The notes under the pieces are model-generated. The model was not told where the DNA came from and ran no database searches. It saw only the letters and a list, made by a program, of their open reading frames with translations. DNA of 64,000 nt. Source: Beutenbergia cavernae DSM 12333 (GTDB taxonomy: Bacteria > Actinomycetota > Actinomycetes > Actinomycetales > Beutenbergiaceae). The stretch lies in assembly GCF_000023105.1 (NCBI RefSeq), contig NC_012669.1, positions 1,302,001-1,366,000 of the forward strand, written 5' to 3'. Both the position numbers and the translations under genes were made by a program. This document shows, piece after piece, positions 54,692 through 63,593 of the stretch; positions within the stretch are counted from its first letter, which is position 1, and each line of letters begins with the position of its first letter.

Positions 54692-55804
54692 GTGTGTGCC
54701 GAAGCCGTGTCGAGCGACCGGGGAGCTGTGCCGTCCGACGGGCTGCTGTCGGTGGTGATGACCGCCCGCGACGTCGAGGAGTACGTGGGCGAGGCCGTCT
54801 CCTCCGTCCTGGACCAGTCGTACCGGGACCTCGAGCTCGTGGTCGTGGACGACGGTTCGGCCGACGGCACCGCCGGCGTCCTCGCGGAGCTCGCGTCGCA
54901 CGACCCCCGGGTCCGGTTGCTCAGGGCGGACGGCGTGGGCCCTGGTGCGGCGCGGAACCTCGCCCTGCGGGAGGTGGGCGGCGAGCTGCTGACGTTCGTC
55001 GACGGCGACGACGTGGTGCCGCAGGGCGCGTTCGCCGCGCTCGTGGGGGCGCTCGGGTCGCAGGACGCCGACATCGCCGTCGGCGACGTCGTCCGGCTCC
55101 ACGACCACGGCCTCGGCCCGTCGCCTGCGCACGAGCGCTCGGTGCGCCGCCGTCACGAGCGCACCCACATCGACGCGGTGCCGGACCTCGTCTACGACTC
55201 GACGGCGTGGAACAAGGTCTACCGGCGGCGGCTCTGGACCGACCACCGGCTCCACTTCACCGAGGGTGCGATGTACGAGGACATCGCCGTCGTCCTGGAG
55301 GCCCACGTCCGCGCGTCGGCGGTGACGATCCTCGGCGAGGTCACCTACCACTGGCGGTGGCGGCGCGACTCGTCGTCGATCACGCAGCTCAAGGGTCAGG
55401 AGCAGAACCTCCGCGACCGGGTCCGTGCGCTCGACCACAGCCTGCACCTCACCGAGAACCATCCGGAGCTCCGCGCGGCGTTGCTCGCGAAGATCCGACG
55501 CTTCGACCTGCTCCTGTACGCCTACCACGCCGAGGTGGCGCGGGATCGCAGCTACCGGAAGCTGTACCGCGCCGCGGTCCGCCAGTTCGTCCCGGTGCGC
55601 GACGCCGTGCTGGCGCCCGATCTCGCCGTCGAGGACCGGTTGGCCTACCTCGCCGTGCACGCGGGCGCGTTCTCCGTCATCCAGCCGATGCGGCGCCTCG
55701 TGCGCAGCTCCCGGGACGGCATCTCGTCCACGCGGGGGACCGTTCGGCGCGCGGTGGGACATGGGCGCGCCAACCTGCGACGCGCGCGGCGCCGCCCTGG
55801 CTAG
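54692..55804 (+). CDS. GT2 family glycosyltransferase
   Basis: The GTG at 54692 gives a 370-residue protein in which LLSVVMTARDVEEYVGEAV starts the GT-A fold soon after the N-terminus; longer readings extend into the divergent promoter region. VVVDDGSADGT, GVGPGAARNLAL and VDGDDVV are donor-binding motifs. NKVYRRRLW with MYEDIAVVLEAH is typical of transferases that act together with TagF-like domains, and the same layout is seen in the GT2 half of the protein encoded at 56767. Its tail is basic. The stop TAG forms the first bases of the TAGGAT box of galE. Confidence 0.83.
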   Translation: MCAEAVSSDRGAVPSDGLLSVVMTARDVEEYVGEAVSSVLDQSYRDLELVVVDDGSADGTAGVLAELASHDPRVRLLRADGVGPGAARNLALREVGGELLTFVDGDDVVPQGAFAALVGALGSQDADIAVGDVVRLHDHGLGPSPAHERSVRRRHERTHIDAVPDLVYDSTAWNKVYRRRLWTDHRLHFTEGAMYEDIAVVLEAHVRASAVTILGEVTYHWRWRRDSSSITQLKGQEQNLRDRVRALDHSLHLTENHPELRAALLAKIRRFDLLLYAYHAEVARDRSYRKLYRAAVRQFVPVRDAVLAPDLAVEDRLAYLAVHAGAFSVIQPMRRLVRSSRDGISSTRGTVRRAVGHGRANLRRARRRPG

Positions 55805-55807
55805 GAT
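55802..55807 (+). promoter_or_regulatory. Leaderless-type promoter box, galE
   Basis: TAGGAT, whose first three bases are also the stop codon of the preceding GT2 gene, ends 6 bases before the galE ATG. No ribosome site is present in this short gap. Confidence 0.4.
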
Positions 55808-55813
55808 CCGGGA

Positions 55814-56770
55814 ATGCGCGTGGTCGTCGTGGGCGGAGCGGGTTACATCGGCGCCCACGTCACGCGGCTCCTCCTGGACCGAGGCGACGACGTCGTCGTC
55901 GTCGACAACCTCTCGACGGGCGACGCCGCACGCGTCGAGGGGGCGGAGCTCCACCTCCTCACCGTCACGTCGGGCGACGACGCTGCCCTCGCCGAGGTGC
56001 TCGGCGGGAGCGACGCCGTCGTCCACTTCGCGGCACGCAAGAGCGTCGAGGAGTCCGTGCACGACCCCGTCGCGTACTACCGGGACAACGTCGTCGGCGT
56101 CACGACCGTGCTGGCGGCGATGCGCGACGCGGGGGTCGGCGGACTCGTGTTCTCCTCCTCCGCGGCGGTCTACGGCGAGGCCTCCGGCGTCGTCAGCGAG
56201 TCGGCCGACCTGCGTCCGATCAACCCGTACGGCCGCAGCAAGGTGGTCGGCGAGTGGGCGGTGTCCGACGCCGCGGCGGCCTACAGGATCCGTGCCCTGA
56301 GCCTGCGGTACTTCAACGTGGCCGGTGCCGCCGACCCGAGCCTGCGGGACCATGGCGCGCGCAACCTCGTCCCCATCGCCGTCGAGCACGCACGGCAGGG
56401 CCGGCCCGTCTCGGTGTTCGGCGACGGGTACGACACCCCGGACGGCAGCTGCGTGCGGGACTACGTGCACGTCAGCGACGTCGCCGACGCCCACCTCGCC
56501 GCGCTGGACCACGTGGTCGCCGCCCCGGCCGGCTACGACGACGTGCTCAACGTCGGCACCGGCGTCGGGTCGAGCGTGCTGGAGGTGCTGACGACCCTGG
56601 GCGAGGTGTCCGGTCAGGCCGTCGACTACGAGATCGGGCCCCCGCGCGACGGCGACCCCGCTGCCGTGATCGGCGCCGTCGGGAAGATCGAGGCCGTGCT
56701 GGGCTGGCGCGCCTCCCGGGACCTGCGGGCGATCGTCGGCAGCGCGTGGACCGCCGGGGTCACCGCATGA
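55814..56770 (+). CDS. galE: UDP-glucose 4-epimerase
   Basis: Interconverts UDP-glucose and UDP-galactose. The 318-residue protein opens with MRVVVVGGAGYIGAHV and shows DNLSTG, HFAARKSVEESV, SSSAAVYGE, NPYGRSK with the catalytic Tyr-Lys, RYFNVAGAA and CVRDYVHVSDVADAH, all typical of GalE. It would feed UDP-galactose to Glf at 16068. The stop overlaps the next start (ATGA), so it is coupled to the large GT2-TagF-like protein. Confidence 0.94.
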   Translation: MRVVVVGGAGYIGAHVTRLLLDRGDDVVVVDNLSTGDAARVEGAELHLLTVTSGDDAALAEVLGGSDAVVHFAARKSVEESVHDPVAYYRDNVVGVTTVLAAMRDAGVGGLVFSSSAAVYGEASGVVSESADLRPINPYGRSKVVGEWAVSDAAAAYRIRALSLRYFNVAGAADPSLRDHGARNLVPIAVEHARQGRPVSVFGDGYDTPDGSCVRDYVHVSDVADAHLAALDHVVAAPAGYDDVLNVGTGVGSSVLEVLTTLGEVSGQAVDYEIGPPRDGDPAAVIGAVGKIEAVLGWRASRDLRAIVGSAWTAGVTA

Positions 56771-59592
56771 CGGCGGCCCGACGCGAACCGGCAGAGCGCG
56801 GCGACGAGGCGCGCCCCGACGTGACAGTCGTCGTCATCTCGTTCAACGACGCCGAGCACCTCGCGGACGCCGTGCGCTCGGTCACCGGCCAGACGCTGAA
56901 GAACCTCGAGGTGATCGTCTCCGACGACCACTCGACGGACGGCACGCCCGACCTGGTCGCGACGCTCGCCGCCGAGGACGCCCGGGTGTCCTACCAGCGA
57001 CTGCCGCAGAACTCGGGCGGCTGCGGCGCGCCACGGAACGTCGGCCTGAGCCACGCCCGCGGCCGCTACGTCATGTTCCTCGACTCGGACGACACGCTCG
57101 AGCGTCACGCGTGCAAGAACCTCCTCCTGGCGGCGGAGGCGACGGGCGCGGACGTCGTGTCGGGCAAGACGGAGCGCGTCGAGGTGGACACCGGCGTGCG
57201 GTCGCCCTGGTACGGCAACCTGTACGCCGAGCCGCGCGTGGTCCGCTCGCTCGACGAGTTCCCCGAGCTCCTGCACGACACCGTCTCGACGAACAAGCTC
57301 TACCGGCGTCAGTTCCTGCTCGACTCGGGCCTGCAGTTCCCGGAGGGGATCCACTACGAGGACCTCGTGTTCACAGCGCGCCTGTACACGACGGCGCCGA
57401 GCATCGCGATCATCCCGGAGCTCGTCTACAACTGGCACGTCTACGCGAGCGAGGTCCGGCGCTCCATCACCAACCAGCGCATGAGCGAGCGCAACCTCGC
57501 CGACCGGCTCGCGGCCCTCGACCGGGTCGCGGAGGCCTACGCGGTGTGCGGCCCCGAGGTCCAGGCGGAGCAGGCACGCAAGGTGCTGACGCACCATCTC
57601 CGCCTGTACCTCAACGACATGGCGGCGGCGGACGACGCGTGGGCGCACGCCGTCGTCACGGCGATCCGGCCGTACGTCGCCGCCGCGGGGCTCCCGGCGG
57701 TCGCGGCGCTGACGCCGTTCGAGCGGTTCCTGTACGCCTGCGTGCTCGACGGCGACGTCGACGGCGCGCGGCAGGCGGTCGTGGGGGCGCAGTCCGGCGC
57801 GATGACGGGCCGGTTCACGCGTGCCGGCAGCGCCGAGGTCTGGACCCCGCGCGAGGGCGACACGCCGCCGCCGGAGGGAACGGCCGAGCGCGACCTGCTC
57901 ACCGTCGACCCGCGACTCGTGCGCATCCCGCACCCGGCGATGCCGTACTGCCACGAGGTCGTCTCCGTCCGGCACAGCGGTCTGGGCTACGTGCTCGACG
58001 GCGTGACGTCCGATCCCGTCGGCCGCCTCGAGGCAGAGCTGGCCGAGCTCGTGGTGGAGGTCCGCACGCCGTCCGGCGCGGTGCTCGCCCGGCACCCGGC
58101 CACGACCGAGGCCACCGGGTCGGTGATCAGGTGGTCCGCGCGGATCGACGCTCCCGCCCGCCGCGGGTTGCGGGAGTGGGAGCCGCGCACGCCGGTGGTC
58201 GTGACCCGCCTCGCCTCCGGCTCGGTGAGCACGGGGCCGCTGCGCGCCGGGCGGGCAGCGAACCAGCTCGCGCTGCGCGACGGATCGGCGCTGGGGCGGG
58301 CGCTCGGTGACCGCTGGGTGCTCGAGACCGAGCCGTACGAGCCGATCGAGCTGCGCATCGAGGCGACCCGCCGGGGGCACGCCGTGCGCGCCGCCGGCAA
58401 GCGAGCGGAGGCCGCGCTGGCCCCGGTGCAGCGCCTGGCCGCGCGCGGGCGGGCGGCCCTCGAACCGACCGGACCCCTGGGACGCGCGGCGTACGCCGCC
58501 CTGCGCCGGCTCCCGCTGGAGGAGGACCTCGCGTTCTTCGAGTCGTACCTCGGCCAGAGCACGCAGGACAGCCCGCGCCAGGTGTACGAGGCCCTGCGGC
58601 GCCTGCGGCCCGACCTGACCTTCGCGTGGAGCGCCGAGCCGGGCTCACCTGCCGCACGCGAGGTGGCGCCGTCGCACATCGTGCGCCGTGGCTCGTGGGG
58701 CTACGTCAGGATGCTCGCGCGGGCTCGCTACCTGGTCGACAACCAGTCGTTCCCCCGGTACTTCCGCAAGCGTCCCGGCCAGGTCTACCTCCAGACCTGG
58801 CACGGGATCCCGCTCAAGCGGCTCGGGCTCGACGAGGTCCAGTTCTTCGACCCGGAACAGCGCTCGAGGCTGCGCCGGAACGTGCGCGCCTGGGACGGCC
58901 TCGTGGTGCCGGGGCCGTACTTCGAGCGCGTCTTCGTGCCGGCGTTCGACTTCCGCGGCGACCTGCTGCGGTACGGCAGCCCGCGGAACGACCCGCTCGT
59001 GACGGAGGCGATCGACGCCGCACGCGTGCGTGCGCTGCTCGACCTCCCCGACGGCGCCCGCGTCGTCCTCTACGCGCCGACCTTCCGGGAGCGCGTCGGC
59101 CGTCGGGAGTCGGTGGCCCGGCTCCCGTTCCAGCTCGACCGGTGGATCGACGAGATCGGCGGCGACGTCGTCCTCCTCGTGCGCTCGCACTACCTCAACA
59201 GGTTCGAGATCCCCGCGAGGTTCCAGGGCTGGTGCCTCGACGTCTCGCGGCACCCCGACATCAACGAGCTGTACGCCGTGGCGGACGTCCTCGTCACCGA
59301 CTACTCCTCGGTGATGTTCGACTACGCGCTCCTGCGCCGCCCGATCGTGACGTTCGCGCCGGACTACGACGACTACGTCCTCAGCTCGCGCGGCACGTAC
59401 TTCGACCTGCGCACCGAGGCGCCGGGCGACGTCGTCGAGACGGAGGACGAGTTCTATCCGGCCGTGCGGCGCGGGCTCGACGACGGCGAGGTCGGCCCCC
59501 AGCACGAGCTCTTCGTCGAGCGGTACTGCGGGATCGAGGACGGGAAGGCCGCGGACCGTGCCGCCGGCTACCTGCTGGAGCCGACGCGGTGA
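56767..59592 (+). CDS. GT2-TagF-like glycerophosphotransferase fusion C
   Basis: A 941-residue protein; the ATG at 56767 overlaps the galE stop and the longer upstream reading is spurious. Residues about 18-330 are a GT2 domain (VTVVVISFNDAEHLADAV, VSDDHSTDGT, NSGGCGAPRNVGL, LDSDDTLERHACK). A middle part (about 380-560) is less clear. About 590-935 is a poly(glycerol-phosphate) transferase domain with TWHGIPLKRLG, VLYAPTFRERVG and VTDYSSVMFDYALLRRPIV, closer to classical TagF/TagB than fusions A and B, which read QHGV instead of HGIPLK. It probably adds sugar and polyol phosphate units. Confidence 0.88.
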   Translation: MTAARREPAERGDEARPDVTVVVISFNDAEHLADAVRSVTGQTLKNLEVIVSDDHSTDGTPDLVATLAAEDARVSYQRLPQNSGGCGAPRNVGLSHARGRYVMFLDSDDTLERHACKNLLLAAEATGADVVSGKTERVEVDTGVRSPWYGNLYAEPRVVRSLDEFPELLHDTVSTNKLYRRQFLLDSGLQFPEGIHYEDLVFTARLYTTAPSIAIIPELVYNWHVYASEVRRSITNQRMSERNLADRLAALDRVAEAYAVCGPEVQAEQARKVLTHHLRLYLNDMAAADDAWAHAVVTAIRPYVAAAGLPAVAALTPFERFLYACVLDGDVDGARQAVVGAQSGAMTGRFTRAGSAEVWTPREGDTPPPEGTAERDLLTVDPRLVRIPHPAMPYCHEVVSVRHSGLGYVLDGVTSDPVGRLEAELAELVVEVRTPSGAVLARHPATTEATGSVIRWSARIDAPARRGLREWEPRTPVVVTRLASGSVSTGPLRAGRAANQLALRDGSALGRALGDRWVLETEPYEPIELRIEATRRGHAVRAAGKRAEAALAPVQRLAARGRAALEPTGPLGRAAYAALRRLPLEEDLAFFESYLGQSTQDSPRQVYEALRRLRPDLTFAWSAEPGSPAAREVAPSHIVRRGSWGYVRMLARARYLVDNQSFPRYFRKRPGQVYLQTWHGIPLKRLGLDEVQFFDPEQRSRLRRNVRAWDGLVVPGPYFERVFVPAFDFRGDLLRYGSPRNDPLVTEAIDAARVRALLDLPDGARVVLYAPTFRERVGRRESVARLPFQLDRWIDEIGGDVVLLVRSHYLNRFEIPARFQGWCLDVSRHPDINELYAVADVLVTDYSSVMFDYALLRRPIVTFAPDYDDYVLSSRGTYFDLRTEAPGDVVETEDEFYPAVRRGLDDGEVGPQHELFVERYCGIEDGKAADRAAGYLLEPTR

Positions 59593-60743
59593 GCCGGCCC
59601 ATCCGGCGCGTGGTGCTCCTGCAGAACCAGCTGGGCGACCTCGGTGGCGTGTCCCGATTCTGCGACGCCCTCTCCCGCGGCCTGCTCGCCCGCGGCTACG
59701 CCGTCGAGATCGGTGCCGCGGAGCCTGCTGCGGGCGCGACGATGCGCTACGCGGCGGACGTGCCGACGTGGACGCTGGCGCCGCAGCTCCCACCGGGCGC
59801 GGCGACCGACGGCCTCCCGGGCGGACGACGTCGTCGCGAGCTGCCGGGTGCGCTGCACCGGTTCCGGCGCCGTGTGGAGTCCGCTGCCGCGGAGCGCTTC
59901 GCCGGTTACGACGACGACACCGTGGTGATCGTGACCCAGCTCTACGCGCGTGAGCGGGTCGGGGAGGCGCTGGCTCCGGAACGGCGACGCTGCGCCGAGG
60001 TCGTGCAGTATCACAACTCGTACTCCGCGGCGGCCCGCTCGCGAGACCTGGCGCGGGCGCGCGAGGCGTACACCGCGGCTGACGCGTTCCTCGTGCTCAC
60101 GCAGGCCGACGCCGCCCTGTTCCGCGAGGCCGGATTCAACAACATGGGGCACATCGTCAACCCCGTCACCGTCCCCGTCGCTCCCGAGGCGGACCTCGAG
60201 GACGGCGTCGTCGTCTCGCTCGGTCGGTACGACAGGCAGAAGTCCCTCGACCACCTGATCCGGGCGTGGTCCGCGCTGGACGACGACGTGACGCGGGGCT
60301 GGCGGCTCGAGCTGTACGGCGAGGGGCCCGAACGCTCCCTGCTGGAGGAGCTGATCGACGACCTCGGCCTGCGCGGCACGGTGCGTCTCAACGGCCCCAC
60401 GGCGCAGGCCCACGACGTTCTCGCCCGTGCCGCCGTGAGTGCCCAGTCGTCGCAGTTCGAGGGCCTCCCGCTCGCCCTGATGGAGGCGAGCGCGCTCGGG
60501 GTGCCGAGCGTCGCGTACGACTGCTCGCCGGGGATCAGGGAGATCGTCGTCGACGGCGTGACGGGTCTGACAGTGCCGCTGAACAACCTGGAGCGACTCG
60601 CCGACGGGTTGGCCACGCTCATGGCCTCGCGCGAGGTGCGCCTCGCCTACGGCCGCAACGCCCACCGCCGGATGCAGAGCGAGTTCTCGCTCGACTCGGT
60701 GCTCGACGCGTGGGAGCGACTCTTCTCGGAGCTCGTCCGATGA
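59589..60743 (+). CDS. GT4 family glycosyltransferase
   Basis: A 384-residue GT-B enzyme whose GTG start overlaps the previous stop (GTGA). LLQNQLGDLGGVSRFCDALSRGL marks the acceptor-side N-terminal domain; VVSLGRYDRQKSLDHLIRAW, LYGEGPERS, and SSQFEGLPLALMEASALGVPSVAYDC form the donor domain with the E-x7-E motif. It is typical of transferases that add single hexoses to lipid-linked oligosaccharide. It closes the galE operon; its stop overlaps an ATG that could begin a longer form of the next protein. Confidence 0.87.
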   Translation: MSRPIRRVVLLQNQLGDLGGVSRFCDALSRGLLARGYAVEIGAAEPAAGATMRYAADVPTWTLAPQLPPGAATDGLPGGRRRRELPGALHRFRRRVESAAAERFAGYDDDTVVIVTQLYARERVGEALAPERRRCAEVVQYHNSYSAAARSRDLARAREAYTAADAFLVLTQADAALFREAGFNNMGHIVNPVTVPVAPEADLEDGVVVSLGRYDRQKSLDHLIRAWSALDDDVTRGWRLELYGEGPERSLLEELIDDLGLRGTVRLNGPTAQAHDVLARAAVSAQSSQFEGLPLALMEASALGVPSVAYDCSPGIREIVVDGVTGLTVPLNNLERLADGLATLMASREVRLAYGRNAHRRMQSEFSLDSVLDAWERLFSELVR

Positions 60744-60748
60744 GGTCC

Positions 60749-60777
60749 TTGTCACACTCCGGGGCGGTGGCTAGCGT
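60749..60777 (+). promoter_or_regulatory. Promoter for the methyltransferase-LicD-TylF operon
   Basis: TTGTCA (60749-60754), a 17-base spacer and TAGCGT (60772-60777) form the best -35/-10 pair in the window. Transcription near 60784 gives a leader of about 50 bases ending in GAGGAG before the GTG at 60833. It excludes the ATG at 60740 for transcripts from this promoter. Confidence 0.55.
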
Positions 60778-60832
60778 TCCAGGACGCGGCACCGCCGCGG
60801 AGCCGGTTCCCCCACCGCCCGAGGAGCAGCCC

Positions 60833-61504
60833 GTGGATTCGACGACGTCGTCGCCCACCACCGTCCCGCTGACGTCGCCGACCAGCCGTGCTGAGTACTG
60901 GGACACGTACTACGCCCGGTCGGGGAGCTCGGGACTTCCCGTCCCCTCCCAGTTCGCGGTCTTCGTGGCGGGCGAGCTCGGCGGCCCGCACCGCGTCGTG
61001 GACGTCGGCTGCGGCAACGGACGCGACTCGCTGTTCTTCCTGCTCCACGGGCACCAGGTGGTCGGCATCGACGCGTCGCAGGTCGCGATCGAGCGGTGCC
61101 GGGACCGAGCCGACCAGCTCGCCCTGGGCGGCGACTTCGTCCGCGCGTCCATCCTCGAGCCCCGGTTCGCGGAGCTGCTGCCGGACGGCGACCTGCCGAC
61201 GGCCGTGTACGCGCGGTTCTTCCTCCACGCGATCACGGACGAGGAGGAGGCGGCGTTCCTGAGCTCGATCAGGGACTTCACCCGCCCGGGCGACGTCGTC
61301 GCGCTCGAGTACCGCTCCGTCCGGGACGTCAGCCTCGAGAAGGTGACCGGGCAGCACTACCGGAGGTACGTGGATCCCGCGCGGTTCAACGCCGACCTCG
61401 TGAAGCACGGATTCACGATCACGTACGCGGTCGAGGGCTTCGGCTTCGCGAAGTACAAGAACGACGACGCGTACGTGGCGAGGGTGTGCCTGACCCGTGA
61501 CTGA
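60833..61504 (+). CDS. Class I SAM-dependent methyltransferase paired with LicD
   Basis: The GTG at 60833 has GAGGAG 6 bases upstream and lies downstream of a strong promoter; an ATG at 60740 overlapping the previous stop would add 31 Pro-rich residues. The 223-residue protein shows SRAEYWDTYYARSG, motif I VVDVGCGNGRDSLFF (55-69) and VVGIDAS (77-82). The wording GRD then GH-V...D-S...A..R.RD is shared with the methyltransferase half of the LicD fusion at 19434, so the two are probably the same subfamily. It overlaps the LicD gene by 8 bases. Likely substrate: a phospho-amine or phosphate group handled by LicD. Confidence 0.82.
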   Translation: MDSTTSSPTTVPLTSPTSRAEYWDTYYARSGSSGLPVPSQFAVFVAGELGGPHRVVDVGCGNGRDSLFFLLHGHQVVGIDASQVAIERCRDRADQLALGGDFVRASILEPRFAELLPDGDLPTAVYARFFLHAITDEEEAAFLSSIRDFTRPGDVVALEYRSVRDVSLEKVTGQHYRRYVDPARFNADLVKHGFTITYAVEGFGFAKYKNDDAYVARVCLTRD

Positions 61505-62780
61505 CGACGCCGGGGTCGATGTCGCCGCCCTGGTCGCTGCGTTCCGCGACGGTCCGCTCGCCACGTATCCCGACCTCGCCTTCCTCGACGCGTCCGGCGT
61601 GCTGAGCCTCGCGCTGGACCTGCAGGGCGTCTCGTCGGTGCGGATCGAGCTGGACGACACCGAGTTCCTCAACCTGCACTCGATCCTCGTCGAGGGCGAC
61701 GGCGCCACGGCCCCGGCAGTCGATCTCGCCACGTGCCGCACGAGCAGCGCCTGGCCGGGACTCCCTCCCGAGATCACGGACCGCACGGTGTTCGATCCCG
61801 GAGACGGCCACGGGACGGCGCTGCACACCGAGCGGGAGGAGCGGCCCTGGGCGGAGATCGTCTTCTCGGAGCCGGTGCACCTGCGCCGTCTCGTCCTGCG
61901 GAACGTCCACACGCAGACGGCCGCGCGGGCGCGGAACCTGCGCGTGCTCGTCGACGGCGAGGTGCGGTATGACGCGCGGGAACGCCGCGCGGCGTTCGCG
62001 GCGAGCGTCGAGGCGTGGCGCACCTACGCACCGGCCCTCGCTGCACCCGCGGCACGGGAGCTCGCCGTCGTGCTCACGAAGATCGCCACGCTCGACTACC
62101 ACGGCGCGCACGAGGGGCTGAAGGCCGTGGCCGGAGTGACCCGCGCGGAGAGGTCGCTCTTCCGCTCGCTGTGCAACGAGGCGCTGCTGTACCCGCGCCG
62201 GATCGAGTGGACGGTGCACGGGATCAAGCGCTCCTTCCGGTTCTGGTCGGGACACGAGCGACGCGACTACCTCGCGTTCGCGCTCGAGGTGATCCGGGAC
62301 CTGGGCGAGATCTCGCCGGCGGTCAGCCTGGGCTTCGGCTCCGTGCTCGGCGTCGTGCGGGACGGCGGCTTCATCCCGCACGACGACGACCTCGACATCA
62401 TCATCGGGTTCGAGCAGTCGGACGTGCCGCGGATCGCCGACGGCCTGGACCTGATCGACATGTACCTGTCGGCGCTCGGGTACGAGGTGAGCGGGCGCCA
62501 CATGGCTCACTGCTGGGTCGGGCGCCCGGGGCAGCTGCACGTCGACGTCTTCGTCGGGCTGTTCGAGGGCGACGACGTCTCGTGGTACCCGGGCAAGCGG
62601 GGCTCGTTGACCCGGGACCTGATGTTTCCCGTGTCGCGTGCCCGGGTTCTCGACCTCGAGTGCCCGCTGCCGCGGAACCCGCTCGAGTACCTCGACGTGC
62701 TCTACGGGAAGAGCTGGCGCACCCCCGACCCCGGACACGCGCACGCGTGGAACCAGAAGCCCTACGCCGATCTGGCATGA
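61497..62780 (+). CDS. LicD-family phosphotransferase with N-terminal F5/8-C-like domain
   Basis: A 427-residue protein; the GTG start at 61497 overlaps the methyltransferase by 8 bases. Residues about 35-160 look like a discoidin (F5/8 type C)-like beta-sandwich (RIELDDTEFLNLHSILVEG, VHLRRLVLRNVHTQTA). Residues about 225-427 are the LicD domain, with GFGSVLGVVRDGGFIPHDDDLD around 279-300 and LHVDVFVGL with metal-binding Asp. LicD enzymes transfer phosphocholine or other phospho-alcohols to wall or membrane glycans. It is the second LicD of the window, again linked to a methyltransferase. Confidence 0.87.
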   Translation: MTDDAGVDVAALVAAFRDGPLATYPDLAFLDASGVLSLALDLQGVSSVRIELDDTEFLNLHSILVEGDGATAPAVDLATCRTSSAWPGLPPEITDRTVFDPGDGHGTALHTEREERPWAEIVFSEPVHLRRLVLRNVHTQTAARARNLRVLVDGEVRYDARERRAAFAASVEAWRTYAPALAAPAARELAVVLTKIATLDYHGAHEGLKAVAGVTRAERSLFRSLCNEALLYPRRIEWTVHGIKRSFRFWSGHERRDYLAFALEVIRDLGEISPAVSLGFGSVLGVVRDGGFIPHDDDLDIIIGFEQSDVPRIADGLDLIDMYLSALGYEVSGRHMAHCWVGRPGQLHVDVFVGLFEGDDVSWYPGKRGSLTRDLMFPVSRARVLDLECPLPRNPLEYLDVLYGKSWRTPDPGHAHAWNQKPYADLA

Positions 62781-62789
62781 GGAGGCCGC

Positions 62790-63590
62790 ATGGGGTGGCG
62801 TGAGTCCGTCAACCAGGTCCTACGACGGACCACCGGCTACCAGTTCACTCGGGCGGCCGTGAACGGGACCGCGAACGGGACGGCGAACGGGAACGGTCAC
62901 CTCCCCGCGGGGCGCCCGCTGCCGAAGGACTATGACGACGCCGCCCGCGCGGTCATCCAGCGGGTCCGTCCGCGGACGATGACGTCGCCCGAGCGCCTCC
63001 ACGCGTTCATCCTCGCCACGAGGTACGTCACGCGCTACGCGGTGCCCGGCGCGATCGTGGAGTGCGGGGTGTGGCGCGGGGGATCGATGCAGGCGAGCGC
63101 GCTGACGCTGGCCGAGCTCGGCGCCACCGACCGCGACCTGTACCTCTTCGACACGTTCGAGGGAATGCCGCCCCCGACGAAGGAGGACGTCCGGCACGAC
63201 GGACGTTCCGCGGAGTACATGCTGTCGCGCCTCAGCAAGGATCGGGGGATCTGGGCGTACGCGACGCTGGACGACGTGCGGTCGGGCTTCGACGACGTCC
63301 CGTACCCGAGCGAGCGGATCCACTTCGTGCAGGGGATGGTCGAGAACACGGTGCCCGAGCAGGCGCCCGAGCAGATCGCGGTGCTGCGGCTCGACACGGA
63401 CTGGTACGCCTCCACGAAGCACGAGCTCGAGCACCTCTACCCGAGGCTGGTGAGCGGTGGGGTCCTGCTCATCGACGACTACGGGTACTGGCAGGGTGCC
63501 CGCAAGGCGGTCGACGAGTTCCTCGAGATCACGGGGGAGCGGCTCCTGCTCCAGCGGATGGACGAAGGCCGGATCGCCGTCAAGCCCTGA
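62790..63590 (+). CDS. TylF/MycF-family sugar O-methyltransferase
   Basis: A 266-residue methyltransferase; ATG at 62790 behind GAGGCCGC. The fold signatures are PGAIVECGVWRGGSMQASAL, DLYLFDTFEGMPPPT, LRLDTDWYASTKHELEHLYPRL and LLIDDYGYW, typical of macrocin O-methyltransferases, which methylate sugar hydroxyls with a Mg-binding Asp pair. A short NGTANGTANGNG repeat near residue 25 separates a helical N-terminus from the core. It likely methylates a sugar hydroxyl of the glycan and is third in the methyltransferase-LicD operon. Its end is 3 bases from the convergent gene. Confidence 0.88.
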   Translation: MGWRESVNQVLRRTTGYQFTRAAVNGTANGTANGNGHLPAGRPLPKDYDDAARAVIQRVRPRTMTSPERLHAFILATRYVTRYAVPGAIVECGVWRGGSMQASALTLAELGATDRDLYLFDTFEGMPPPTKEDVRHDGRSAEYMLSRLSKDRGIWAYATLDDVRSGFDDVPYPSERIHFVQGMVENTVPEQAPEQIAVLRLDTDWYASTKHELEHLYPRLVSGGVLLIDDYGYWQGARKAVDEFLEITGERLLLQRMDEGRIAVKP

Positions 63591-63593
63591 CGG

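Noticed and set aside
54694-56766. Upstream extension of the GT2-TagF fusion C frame through the GT2 and galE genes
   Set aside because: The genuine GT2 and GalE proteins are in other frames there, and ATGA coupling fixes the start at 56767.
60740-60832. ATG at 60740 as start of the LicD-linked methyltransferase
   Set aside because: It overlaps the GT4 stop in the usual ATGA way, but adds a Pro-rich non-conserved stretch and lies before a good promoter; GTG 60833 has the strong RBS. Kept as an alternative only.
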